12,581 bases of DNA from Fimiplasma intestinipullorum (GTDB lineage Bacteria > Bacillota_I > Bacilli_A > Erysipelotrichales > Coprobacillaceae), in contig DVMJ01000049.1 in NCBI GenBank assembly GCA_018715065.1, positions 1-12,581 on the forward strand, given 5' to 3'. The translations under genes were made by a program, and so were the position numbers. Each line of letters starts with the position of its first letter. The first letter of the stretch is position 1. Below are positions 6,366 to 12,333 of this stretch, one piece after another. The notes under the pieces are model-generated. The model saw only the letters and a list, made by a program, of their open reading frames with translations, was not told where the DNA came from and did not search any database.

Positions 6366-7232
6366 ATGGGATTAGTCTCAGCAAAAGAAATGCTTGAAAA
6401 AGCAAAAGCCGGTAAATATGCCGTAGGTCAGTTCAATATCAACAACCTCGAATGGACAAAATCAATCTTAGCGACAGCTCAGGAATTAAACGCACCTGTT
6501 ATCTTAGGTGTATCTGAAGGTGCCGCTAAATACATGACAGGATTCAAAACTGTTTCTGCAATGGTTAGCGCTATGGTTGAATCAATGAACATCACTGTTC
6601 CTGTTGCTTTACACCTTGACCATGGTACATACGAAGGCGCAAAAGCCGCTTTAGAAGCTGGTTTCTCAAGCATCATGTTCGATGGTTCTCATTACGGAAT
6701 CGAAGAAAACATTGAAAAAACAAAAGAAATCGTTGCTTTATGCCACGCTAAAGGTGTCTCTGTAGAAGCCGAAGTAGGTTCTATCGGTGGTGAAGAAGAT
6801 GGTGTTATTGGTGCTGGTGAAGTAGCTGATCCTAAAGAATGTAAGATGATTGCAGACTTAGGTATCGACTTCTTAGCTGCTGGTATCGGTAATATCCATG
6901 GTAAATACCCTGCAAACTGGCAAGGTTTAAACTTTGAAGCTTTAGATGCTATCCAGAAAGAAACAGGCAGCTTACCATTAGTATTACATGGTGGTACGGG
7001 TATTCCTGCTGACATGATCAAAAAAGCCATCGAATTAGGCGTTTCTAAGATCAATGTTAACACGGAATGTCAGTTATACTTCCAGGAAGCCACTCGTAAA
7101 TACATCGAAGAAGGTAAAGACCTCGAAGGTAAAGGTTTCGACCCTCGTAAATTATTAGCTCCTGGTGCAGAAGCCATCAAAACTTGTGTTAAAGAAAAGA
7201 TGGAATTATTCGGCTGCATCGGCAAAGCTTAA
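6366..7232 (+). CDS. fba: Class II fructose-1,6-bisphosphate aldolase
   Basis: The 288-aa zinc-dependent aldolase interconverts fructose 1,6-bisphosphate with dihydroxyacetone phosphate and glyceraldehyde 3-phosphate in glycolysis and gluconeogenesis. Class II features seen are the HLDHG motif (D85 catalytic, H86 zinc), EAEVG at 134-138, GNIHGKY with H178, LHGGTG with H208, and the phosphate-binding VNTECQ segment near 231-236. The length is normal for the Bacillus FbaA type. The ATG at 6366 has AAGGAG nine bases upstream. Codon use is dominated by A/T-ending codons (GGT, GAA, AAA, TTA, GCT) more strongly than in the neighbours, as expected for a highly expressed gene. It stands alone between its promoter and a strong terminator. 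Confidence 0.97.
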   Translation: MGLVSAKEMLEKAKAGKYAVGQFNINNLEWTKSILATAQELNAPVILGVSEGAAKYMTGFKTVSAMVSAMVESMNITVPVALHLDHGTYEGAKAALEAGFSSIMFDGSHYGIEENIEKTKEIVALCHAKGVSVEAEVGSIGGEEDGVIGAGEVADPKECKMIADLGIDFLAAGIGNIHGKYPANWQGLNFEALDAIQKETGSLPLVLHGGTGIPADMIKKAIELGVSKINVNTECQLYFQEATRKYIEEGKDLEGKGFDPRKLLAPGAEAIKTCVKEKMELFGCIGKA

Positions 7233-7239
7233 TCATGCC

Positions 7240-7269
7240 AAAAAGCTGGTCCTCAGGACCAGCTTTTTT
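7240..7269. terminator. Bidirectional intrinsic terminator between fba and the DUF5662 gene
   Basis: A perfect 13-bp stem (7240-7252 with 7256-7268, core GCTGGTCC/GGACCAGC, loop TCA) has T-runs on both strands. It ends fba on the plus strand. On the minus strand it overlaps the TAA stop of the DUF5662 gene (7268-7270), so it ends the converging operon too. Confidence 0.95.
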
Positions 7270-7795
7270 ATGCACGTAATTCTGTTTTGATCAGTTTCAC
7301 TGTCTTATCTAGCCCGTTCTCACTCAAAAACACCAGCCAACTTTCCAGTGTCGCTTCTGTCTGCGGATGCATGATGCAGTGCGAACGACCGTTTTCAAAA
7401 TAATCAAGTGCCGAATGATCGGTATAGTTCTCTTTCATATACGTCATGCTCGCGGCAACCCGGTCACAGAACATTTCGGCAATATATTTTTTGGGCATCG
7501 GCATCCCTTTGATTCCGCCTTCTTTTGTCACATCCAGCCAGTATTCCCAGTGATGTGGATTATGCCCTTTGTGATGCAGCCAGCCCATCGAATACCCTTT
7601 CACTTCTTTTTCCTTATCGATGGGACTGCGATTTCCCTGAAAGTAGCGTACACCGGGAACAAATTCAATGGGATGGTATTTGGATAGATCATGGAGCAAG
7701 CCCTGCTTATAAAGACCGACCCGGAAACAAAGCTTCATGACCCGCCATTTATGAAGCGTGATCGTTTGCAGATGCCCCCAAAAACGCTTAAGCAT
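7268..7795 (-). CDS. DUF5662 family protein, HD-phosphohydrolase-like
   Basis: The 175-aa protein matches the DUF5662 pattern: HKWRVMKLCF near 15-24, GLLHDLSKYHP at 32-42, YFQGNRSP at 51-58, GWLHHKGHNPHHWEYW at 71-86 and a CDRVA segment at 110-114. The order H15, H35-D36, H74-H75 and D111 resembles the metal ligands of HD-domain phosphohydrolases, which suggests a metal-dependent hydrolase. No member's substrate is known to me. The frame is open further upstream, but the start at 7795 fits the family N-terminus and has a GGAG ten bases before it. It overlaps the end of the HAD gene by eight bases, so the two are co-transcribed and probably translationally coupled. Confidence 0.85.
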   Translation of the reverse strand: MLKRFWGHLQTITLHKWRVMKLCFRVGLYKQGLLHDLSKYHPIEFVPGVRYFQGNRSPIDKEKEVKGYSMGWLHHKGHNPHHWEYWLDVTKEGGIKGMPMPKKYIAEMFCDRVAASMTYMKENYTDHSALDYFENGRSHCIMHPQTEATLESWLVFLSENGLDKTVKLIKTELRA

Positions 7796-8411
7796 CTGCG
7801 AACAGCTCCAGTACATCCGCTGGGGATGCAAACGTATACGCTGGTTCAGGTATATCCTTGATGACAAGTCCTGCCCAGGTCGCCAGGCCAAACGCAATGC
7901 CAGAAGCCTGACTGGCTAATGCATCCACCCGGGCATCCCCAATATAAAGGACTTCATGACTCGATAAGCCCAGCTTTTCTAAACAGAGAAACAATGGTTC
8001 CGGATCCGGTTTATGCTTTTGCGTATCCTCAAACAGCACGGTTTGATCGATATAGGGCATGAGATCAGTCATATCAATTTCATACTGCGCCCTTGTCTTG
8101 GCACTGACCACCGCCTGCACGATCCCTTTTTCATGCAAGGCCTTCATCAATGGCTCTACGCCTTCAAACGGCGCGGCTTTTTTCTCATAGGCATTCACAT
8201 AACGAACCCATTTAGGATAAACCGTCTCATAATCTAAACCTAAGGCTTCCATGGTCTGCTTTCCTGTCATCGAAAAGAATGGCTTCACTTCTTCATAAGT
8301 CCATTTTTCCTGCTTTTCTTCTTCAATGACCTGCATCAGCGGATACATATTCATCGCAATCGTATCTAATAAGGTCCCGTCAATATCATAAATCACCGCT
8401 TTGTATTTCAC
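7788..8411 (-). CDS. HAD-superfamily phosphatase (subfamily IA, PGP/YjjG-like)
   Basis: The 207-aa soluble protein has all four HAD motifs: D9-x-D11-GT (nucleophile and acid/base), S103 in VVSAKT, K134 in HKPDPEP and GDARVD at 158-163. A helical cap fills residues about 16-85. Related proteins dephosphorylate phosphoglycolate, small sugar phosphates or pyrophosphate; the substrate cannot be read from sequence. The start is GTG at 8411, with AAAGGGGG nine bases upstream; no in-frame ATG exists before residue 20. It is transcribed divergently from the cytidylate-kinase-like gene and overlaps the DUF5662 gene downstream. Confidence 0.88.
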   Translation of the reverse strand: MKYKAVIYDIDGTLLDTIAMNMYPLMQVIEEEKQEKWTYEEVKPFFSMTGKQTMEALGLDYETVYPKWVRYVNAYEKKAAPFEGVEPLMKALHEKGIVQAVVSAKTRAQYEIDMTDLMPYIDQTVLFEDTQKHKPDPEPLFLCLEKLGLSSHEVLYIGDARVDALASQASGIAFGLATWAGLVIKDIPEPAYTFASPADVLELFADA

Positions 8412-8441
8412 TCTGGTCTTCCCCCTTTGACTCTTTCTTTA

Positions 8442-8470
8442 AGTATACCATAGACCTATCGGGTTGGAAA
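8442..8470 (-). promoter_or_regulatory. Promoter of the HAD-DUF5662 operon
   Basis: On the minus strand, TTTCCA (8470-8465) is followed after 17 bases by TATACT (8447-8442), with TGG making an extended -10. The leader is about 23 bases. Confidence 0.6.
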
Positions 8471-8516
8471 TTTTTTTATTTTTTGAAAACATCTTTTCTT
8501 TTAAATCACAGATAGG

Positions 8517-8522
8517 TATAAT
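8517..8522 (+). promoter_or_regulatory. -10 element of the cytidylate-kinase-like gene promoter
   Basis: A perfect TATAAT lies 38 bases before the ATG; the matching -35 position (TTTTCT) is weak. A cre-like palindrome begins at about the expected transcription start. Confidence 0.55.
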
Positions 8523-8528
8523 ATAAGT

Positions 8529-8544
8529 ATGGATACGCTTACAG
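8529..8544 (+). promoter_or_regulatory. cre-like site at the transcription start of the cytidylate-kinase-like gene
   Basis: ATGGATACGCTTACAG fits TGWAARCGYTWNCW at 12 of 14 core positions and WTGNAARCGNWWWCAW at 14 of 16. It lies between the -10 and the ribosome binding site (AAAGGAGG, 8546-8553), a roadblock position. Confidence 0.4.
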
Positions 8545-8560
8545 TAAAGGAGGTCGTTTT

Positions 8561-9166
8561 ATGAGTAAAAATACTGTGATCGCAATTAGTCGACAATATG
8601 GCAGTGGAGGTCGTGAAATTGGTAAACGTTTAGCAGAAAAACTGCATATCCCATTTTACGATAAGGAACTCATTTTACTAGCAGCTAAGGAAAGCGGCTA
8701 TGACGAAAGTCTGTTTGAAAAGCTGGATGAAGAAAACAAACGGCCACTCTCCTATCTGCTCTCCATGTACTCTAATTCCATGAGTCATTATGATCTCTCA
8801 TTAAATGATCAGCTATTTTTGATTCAAAGTAAAGTCATCAGTGACCTGGCCAAAGAAAGCTGTGTCATCATTGGCCGTTGCGCAGATTATGTGCTGCGCA
8901 ATCAGGTCAATGTCCTCAGCGTCTTTATCCATGCACCTATCGCGGATCGTTTAGCTCGTTCCATCGATGATTACCACGATGACCCTGAGACCGTTTCAGA
9001 AAAGATCCGCCGTGTGGACAAAAACCGAGCTACTTATTACAATTACTATGCGAATGAAAAATGGGGACAGCTGACCAATTATGATCTGACCATGAATAGT
9101 TCAATTTTGGGCATCGATGGTTGTGTTGATGTTCTGTACGAGGCTTGTAAGCACCAGATCCGTTGA
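8561..9166 (+). CDS. Cytidylate kinase-like family protein (P-loop kinase, substrate unknown)
   Basis: The 201-aa protein belongs to the cytidylate-kinase-like P-loop family (Cytidylate_kin2/AAA_26), common in Bacillota and Bacteroidota and distinct from Cmk. It has a P-loop GSGGREIGK at 14-22, followed by KLHIPFYDKELI. GRCADYVLR at 105-113 is a family hallmark, and DKNRATYYNYYANEKWG near 153-169 corresponds to the lid and conserved C-terminal motif. It presumably phosphorylates a small molecule with ATP; the true substrate is not established. AAAGGAGG lies seven bases before the ATG. It is a single-gene unit with its own promoter and terminator. Confidence 0.9.
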   Translation: MSKNTVIAISRQYGSGGREIGKRLAEKLHIPFYDKELILLAAKESGYDESLFEKLDEENKRPLSYLLSMYSNSMSHYDLSLNDQLFLIQSKVISDLAKESCVIIGRCADYVLRNQVNVLSVFIHAPIADRLARSIDDYHDDPETVSEKIRRVDKNRATYYNYYANEKWGQLTNYDLTMNSSILGIDGCVDVLYEACKHQIR

Positions 9167-9191
9167 TCCAGTCGAAAGACTGGATTTTTTT
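9166..9191 (+). terminator. Intrinsic terminator of the cytidylate-kinase-like gene
   Basis: An 8-bp stem ATCCAGTC/GACTGGAT with a GAAA tetraloop is followed by seven T residues. The stem begins with the last base of the TGA stop codon, and the ROK gene's -35 starts two bases after the T-run. Confidence 0.93.
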
Positions 9192-9192
9192 C

Positions 9193-9221
9193 TTGCATAT
9201 TGTGAACGAATTCACTATAAT
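9193..9221 (+). promoter_or_regulatory. Promoter of the ROK kinase gene
   Basis: TTGCAT (9193-9198), a 17-base spacer and a perfect TATAAT (9216-9221). Transcription should begin near 9228, immediately before the cre-like site. Confidence 0.8.
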
Positions 9222-9228
9222 TATATTT

Positions 9229-9244
9229 ATGAAAACGCTTTAAT
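9229..9244 (+). promoter_or_regulatory. cre-like (CcpA) site in the ROK kinase leader
   Basis: ATGAAAACGCTTTAAT matches WTGNAARCGNWWWCAW at 15 of 16 and TGWAARCGYTWNCW at 13 of 14 positions. It starts at about +1 of the strong promoter and ends five bases before the SD, the usual place for CcpA roadblock repression. Confidence 0.6.
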
Positions 9245-9261
9245 CGTTGAGGAGGAAGACA

Positions 9262-10164
9262 ATGAAGACATATTTAGCAATCGATTTAGGGGGTACCTTC
9301 CTAAAATATGCTTTAGTTGAAGAAAACGGCAGCTATCATCATCAAGACAAGGTCCCTACCCCGAACTGTATCGAAGACTTGTGGACTGCCCTGGCTGATC
9401 TTAGCCAAAAAGCAAACGCTATCTGCCCAATCGAAGGAATGGCTATCAGTGCACCGGGAGCTGTCGACAGCAAGACCGGGATCATTGGGGGTGCCAGTGC
9501 CCTGCCCTATATTCACGGACCTAACTTCAAAGAAGAGATCATGAAACATTGTCACTTAAACGCTGAAATCGAAAATGATGCAAACTGTGCCGCTTTAGCG
9601 GAAGTCTGGCAGGGAAATGCCAAAGACTGCCAGGATGCGATGTTCATTGTCATCGGCACAGGGATCGGCGGTGCCATCATCAAAGACCGTCAAATCCATA
9701 AAGGTGTCCATCTTCATGGTGGAGAATTCGGCTACACGGTGCAGGAATTTGACTATGATGCCAAGACCTTCAAAACATGGAGTGATGTAGGCAGCACCAT
9801 TTCCATCGTTAACCGGGTTGCTCAGGCAAAACAGGTCGACCCATCCACCCTTAGCGGTGAAGATATCTTCGCTCATGTCAACGATGACCCGATCTGCCAG
9901 AAGGAAGTCGATTTCTTCTATTATCATCTTGCCATCGGTATCTATAATCTGCAGTATGTCTATGACCCTGAGGTCATCATCATCGGCGGTGGAGTCTCCA
10001 ATCAGCCGGATCTGGAAAATCAGATCAACAGACGTCTGGATGAGATCTTAAAGAAAGTATCGATTGCCCATATTCATCCGGAAGTCAAGACCTGTTACTT
10101 TAAAAATGACGCGAATCTGATTGGCGCAGTCTATCATTATATCCAAAATCAATCTCTCATTTAG
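9262..10164 (+). CDS. ROK-family sugar kinase (glucokinase-like)
   Basis: The 300-aa protein has the ROK/actin-fold kinase motifs: IDLGGTFLK at 7-15 (ATP phosphate loop), SAPGAVD at 63-69, ENDANCAALAE at 104-114 with catalytic D106, GTGIGGAI at 132-139 and HGGEFGY at 152-158. The cysteine zinc motif CxCGxxGCxE of many glucokinase-type ROK proteins is missing; only GGEFGY remains, followed by a SDVGSTISIVNRV stretch. That fits the ROK subgroup that includes beta-glucoside and N-acyl-sugar kinases, so the sugar is uncertain. The start at 9262 has AGGAGG six bases upstream; an in-frame TTG at 9247 is less likely. A cre-like leader site suggests catabolite control. Confidence 0.88.
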   Translation: MKTYLAIDLGGTFLKYALVEENGSYHHQDKVPTPNCIEDLWTALADLSQKANAICPIEGMAISAPGAVDSKTGIIGGASALPYIHGPNFKEEIMKHCHLNAEIENDANCAALAEVWQGNAKDCQDAMFIVIGTGIGGAIIKDRQIHKGVHLHGGEFGYTVQEFDYDAKTFKTWSDVGSTISIVNRVAQAKQVDPSTLSGEDIFAHVNDDPICQKEVDFFYYHLAIGIYNLQYVYDPEVIIIGGGVSNQPDLENQINRRLDEILKKVSIAHIHPEVKTCYFKNDANLIGAVYHYIQNQSLI

Positions 10165-10175
10165 AGAGATTTTTT
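10151..10175 (+). terminator. Intrinsic terminator overlapping the 3' end of the ROK kinase gene
   Basis: An 8-bp stem AATCTCTC/GAGAGATT with loop ATTTA is followed by a run of Ts. The final sense codons form the ascending arm, and the TAG stop (10162-10164) spans the loop and the first base of the descending arm. Confidence 0.85.
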
Positions 10176-10187
10176 GGTGCATCATCA

Positions 10188-10216
10188 TGTACTTTTATGA
10201 CAAAATAGCCTATAAT
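10188..10216 (+). promoter_or_regulatory. Promoter of fprA
   Basis: A perfect TATAAT at 10211-10216, with a weak -35 TGTACT at 10188-10193 and a 17-base spacer. The start codon lies about 20 bases after the expected transcription start. Confidence 0.55.
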
Positions 10217-10240
10217 ACTCTCGAAAGAGAGGTAAACAAT

Positions 10241-11431
10241 ATGCAGTTAAATACGAATTTATATTATGTCGGTATTCAGGATTTTGATTTACGCGTCTTC
10301 GATATCATTATGGAAACGAAGTTTGGGACTTCGTATAATTCCTACTTATTAAAAACAGAAGCTGGCGATGTGCTTTTTGAGACCGCCAAAGCCAAATTCT
10401 TTGATGAATATCTTGAAAATATCAAAGCCTACACGACTTTAGATCAGATCAAATATGTCGTTTGTTCGCATACAGAACCTGATCATGTCGGCTCCCTGGA
10501 AAGATTGCTGGAACTTTGTCCTGAGATCACAGTTATTTCCAGCCCGGTGGCAGCTAACTATTTAAAAGAGATCGTCAACCACCCTTTCCAATCCAAAACG
10601 GTGAAAGATAATGAGATCATGGAGATCGGTCAGTATCACTTCCAATTCTTATCCGTCCCTAATCTCCATTGGCCAGACACCATGTATACCTATATTCAGG
10701 AACTGAAAACCTTAGTGACCTGTGACTCTTTTGGAGCTCACTATGCGACCCATCATCTCTTATTATCAAAAGTTGAAAATCAGGATGATTATCAGGAAGC
10801 TTTCCTCTACTACACAAAGATGATCCTGAGTCCATTTAAACCATTCTTATTAAAGGCCATGCATAAACTGGATGGCATGGAGATCGAGATGATCCTGCCA
10901 GGTCATGGACCAGTGATCGATACCAATATCCAGGGTATGATCGAAGCGTATAAAAAGTATTGCGAGCCTGTCGGAAATGAAACAAAATCCGTCGTGATCC
11001 CTTACGTCTCCTGCTACGGCTACACTGAGACAATGGCCAAAGTCTTAAAAGAAGTCATGGAAGCAAATCAGCTTCAATGCGAGATGTACGATCTTGTGAG
11101 TGCAGATATGAACCAGGTCATCACAGCCTGTCAGTCTGCTGATGGTATCCTTTACGGCTGCCCAACCCTGCTCAACGATGCGTTGCCTCCAATCTATCAT
11201 GTGATGAATGAGATTCTGATGCCTTATTATGGCGCAAAGATCGTTTCTGCTTTTGGCAGCTACGGTTGGACAGGAGAAGCCGTGGGCAATATGTTAGTGA
11301 GATTAAAACAGATGAAACACAAAGTCGTAGATGAAGGTTACCGTTGTAAATTCAAGCCAAGTGATACACAGCTTGCCGAATTAAGAGCTTACGGTGAAAA
11401 CTTTGCGAAACATGTGATCGAAGGAAAATAG
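10241..11431 (+). CDS. fprA: FprA-family flavodiiron protein (A-type flavoprotein)
   Basis: The 396-aa soluble enzyme is made of an N-terminal metallo-beta-lactamase-like diiron domain (about 1-245) and a C-terminal flavodoxin domain (about 250-396). Diiron ligands are visible as H77-x-E79-x-D81-H82 in CSHTEPDHVG, H143 in NLHWPD, D162 in CDSFGAH and H222 in PGHGPV. The FMN phosphate loop is SCYGYTETMA at 257-266, with FGSYGW further on. Flavodiiron proteins reduce O2 to water and/or NO to N2O; they protect anaerobes and take electrons from rubredoxin, ferredoxin or NADH partners, none of which are in the window. There is no C-terminal rubredoxin or flavin reductase extension. The start at 10241 has GAGAGG eight bases upstream. 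Confidence 0.93.
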   Translation: MQLNTNLYYVGIQDFDLRVFDIIMETKFGTSYNSYLLKTEAGDVLFETAKAKFFDEYLENIKAYTTLDQIKYVVCSHTEPDHVGSLERLLELCPEITVISSPVAANYLKEIVNHPFQSKTVKDNEIMEIGQYHFQFLSVPNLHWPDTMYTYIQELKTLVTCDSFGAHYATHHLLLSKVENQDDYQEAFLYYTKMILSPFKPFLLKAMHKLDGMEIEMILPGHGPVIDTNIQGMIEAYKKYCEPVGNETKSVVIPYVSCYGYTETMAKVLKEVMEANQLQCEMYDLVSADMNQVITACQSADGILYGCPTLLNDALPPIYHVMNEILMPYYGAKIVSAFGSYGWTGEAVGNMLVRLKQMKHKVVDEGYRCKFKPSDTQLAELRAYGENFAKHVIEGK

Positions 11432-11452
11432 ATACGCGCGGCGTATCTTTTT
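11431..11452 (+). terminator. Intrinsic terminator of fprA
   Basis: The stem GATACGC/GCGTATC with loop GCG is followed by TTTTT. It begins at the last base of the TAG stop codon. Confidence 0.9.
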
Positions 11453-11524
11453 CTTTTTATTCAGTCTTTTTCCTAAATCAGACAAATTATGGCGAGGATT
11501 GTCCAAAGCGCTCAATTCAAAACA

Positions 11525-11533
11525 TGTTATAAT
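11525..11533 (+). promoter_or_regulatory. Extended -10 promoter of the YihX-like HAD gene
   Basis: TGTTATAAT combines the extended TGn with a perfect TATAAT; no acceptable -35 is seen 16-18 bases upstream. The leader is about 24 bases. Confidence 0.6.
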
Positions 11534-11563
11534 AAAAGTGTCAAGAAAAGGAGAAGTGATTCG

Positions 11564-12172
11564 ATGATCAAACATTGTATTTTTGATTTAGGAAACGTCA
11601 TGGTCACTTACCATGCCAAAGCGTATTTACAATCTAAATTTGCGGATCCTAAACTCTGCGATTTCCTCTATGAACATATCTTCGGAAGTCCGGAATGGCT
11701 CTTATTAGACGAAGGATTGCTCAAAGAACCCCAATTTTGTGATCAGCTGGTTCGTCAATATCCAGAGCAGAAAGAAGCCATCATTCAGGCCCTGGATCAT
11801 TGGGATGATTCGCTTATTTTAAAAGAAGACTCGCTGGACTTAGCGAAGGCCCTCCAAGATCAGGGAATCGATCTTTATATTCTATCTAATATTCAAAGCG
11901 AAGTCTATCAGCGACTGATCAACAGATACCCTGAACTGAAAAGCCTCTTCAAAGATGCCCTGATCTCTGCCGAAGTTAAACTGATCAAACCCGATCCTGC
12001 TATCTTCCAGTTATGCTTGCAACAATTCAATCTGGAAGCCTCGGAATGTCTCTTTTTCGATGATACTTATGAAAATATTGAGACTGCCAAGAAGCTGGGG
12101 ATCCACGCTATCTGGTTTCAGGATATCAACGAAGTCAAAAAAGCCCTCTCTGCCTTCCAGCTTTGCTTGTAG
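11564..12172 (+). CDS. HAD-superfamily phosphatase, YihX-like (DxGN motif I)
   Basis: The 202-aa soluble protein resembles YihX, an alpha-glucose-1-phosphatase of E. coli, in motif order: FDLGNVMV at 7-14 (nucleophile D8), ILSN at 106-109 (S108), KPDPAIF at 142-148 and FFDDTYENIETAKKLGI at 164-180. The usual second Asp of motif I is Gly here, as in YihX itself, so this is a subfamily trait and not damage. A sugar-phosphate substrate is plausible but unproven. The start at 11564 follows AAGGAG (11548-11553) at ten bases. The frame is open upstream to 11489, but that stretch contains the promoter. It is a single-gene unit. Confidence 0.88.
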   Translation: MIKHCIFDLGNVMVTYHAKAYLQSKFADPKLCDFLYEHIFGSPEWLLLDEGLLKEPQFCDQLVRQYPEQKEAIIQALDHWDDSLILKEDSLDLAKALQDQGIDLYILSNIQSEVYQRLINRYPELKSLFKDALISAEVKLIKPDPAIFQLCLQQFNLEASECLFFDDTYENIETAKKLGIHAIWFQDINEVKKALSAFQLCL

Positions 12173-12185
12173 TGCAACCATTCAC

Positions 12186-12209
12186 ACCACCCGAAAGGGT
12201 GGTTTTTTT
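12186..12209 (+). terminator. Intrinsic terminator of the YihX-like HAD gene
   Basis: The 7-bp stem ACCACCC/GGGTGGT with a GAAA tetraloop is followed by seven T residues, 13 bases after the stop. Confidence 0.95.
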
Positions 12210-12294
12210 GTTAAGAGAATGTAAAATCGTGCAAATAAAAGTCGTGATTGTACAAAGCTATTCGGGTATAAATCTGATAGAATAATCGTGGTAA

Positions 12295-12310
12295 AAGATA
12301 GCGCTTTCTT
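12295..12310 (-). promoter_or_regulatory. cre-like site in the right-hand non-coding region
   Basis: AAGAAAGCGCTATCTT on the minus strand matches TGWAARCGYTWNCW at 13 of 14 core positions (the first T is A) and the 16-base consensus at 14 of 16. No clear promoter is placed beside it. Confidence 0.35.
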
Positions 12311-12333
12311 CATATACCTAAATACTTTCAAGG

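Noticed and set aside
6170..6367. Minus-strand frame of 65 codons covering the murA/fba intergenic region
   Set aside because: It covers the murA promoter, the cre-like site and the fba promoter; its composition (F, L, I, K, N) reflects A/T-rich regulatory DNA.
10121..10240. N-terminal extension of fprA by 40 residues
   Set aside because: It overlaps the end of the ROK gene, its terminator and the fprA promoter; the SD and family N-terminus point to 10241.
11571..11605. Missing second aspartate in motif I of the YihX-like HAD protein as a sign of inactivation
   Set aside because: The DLGNV form is the normal motif of YihX-type phosphatases, and the other motifs are intact.
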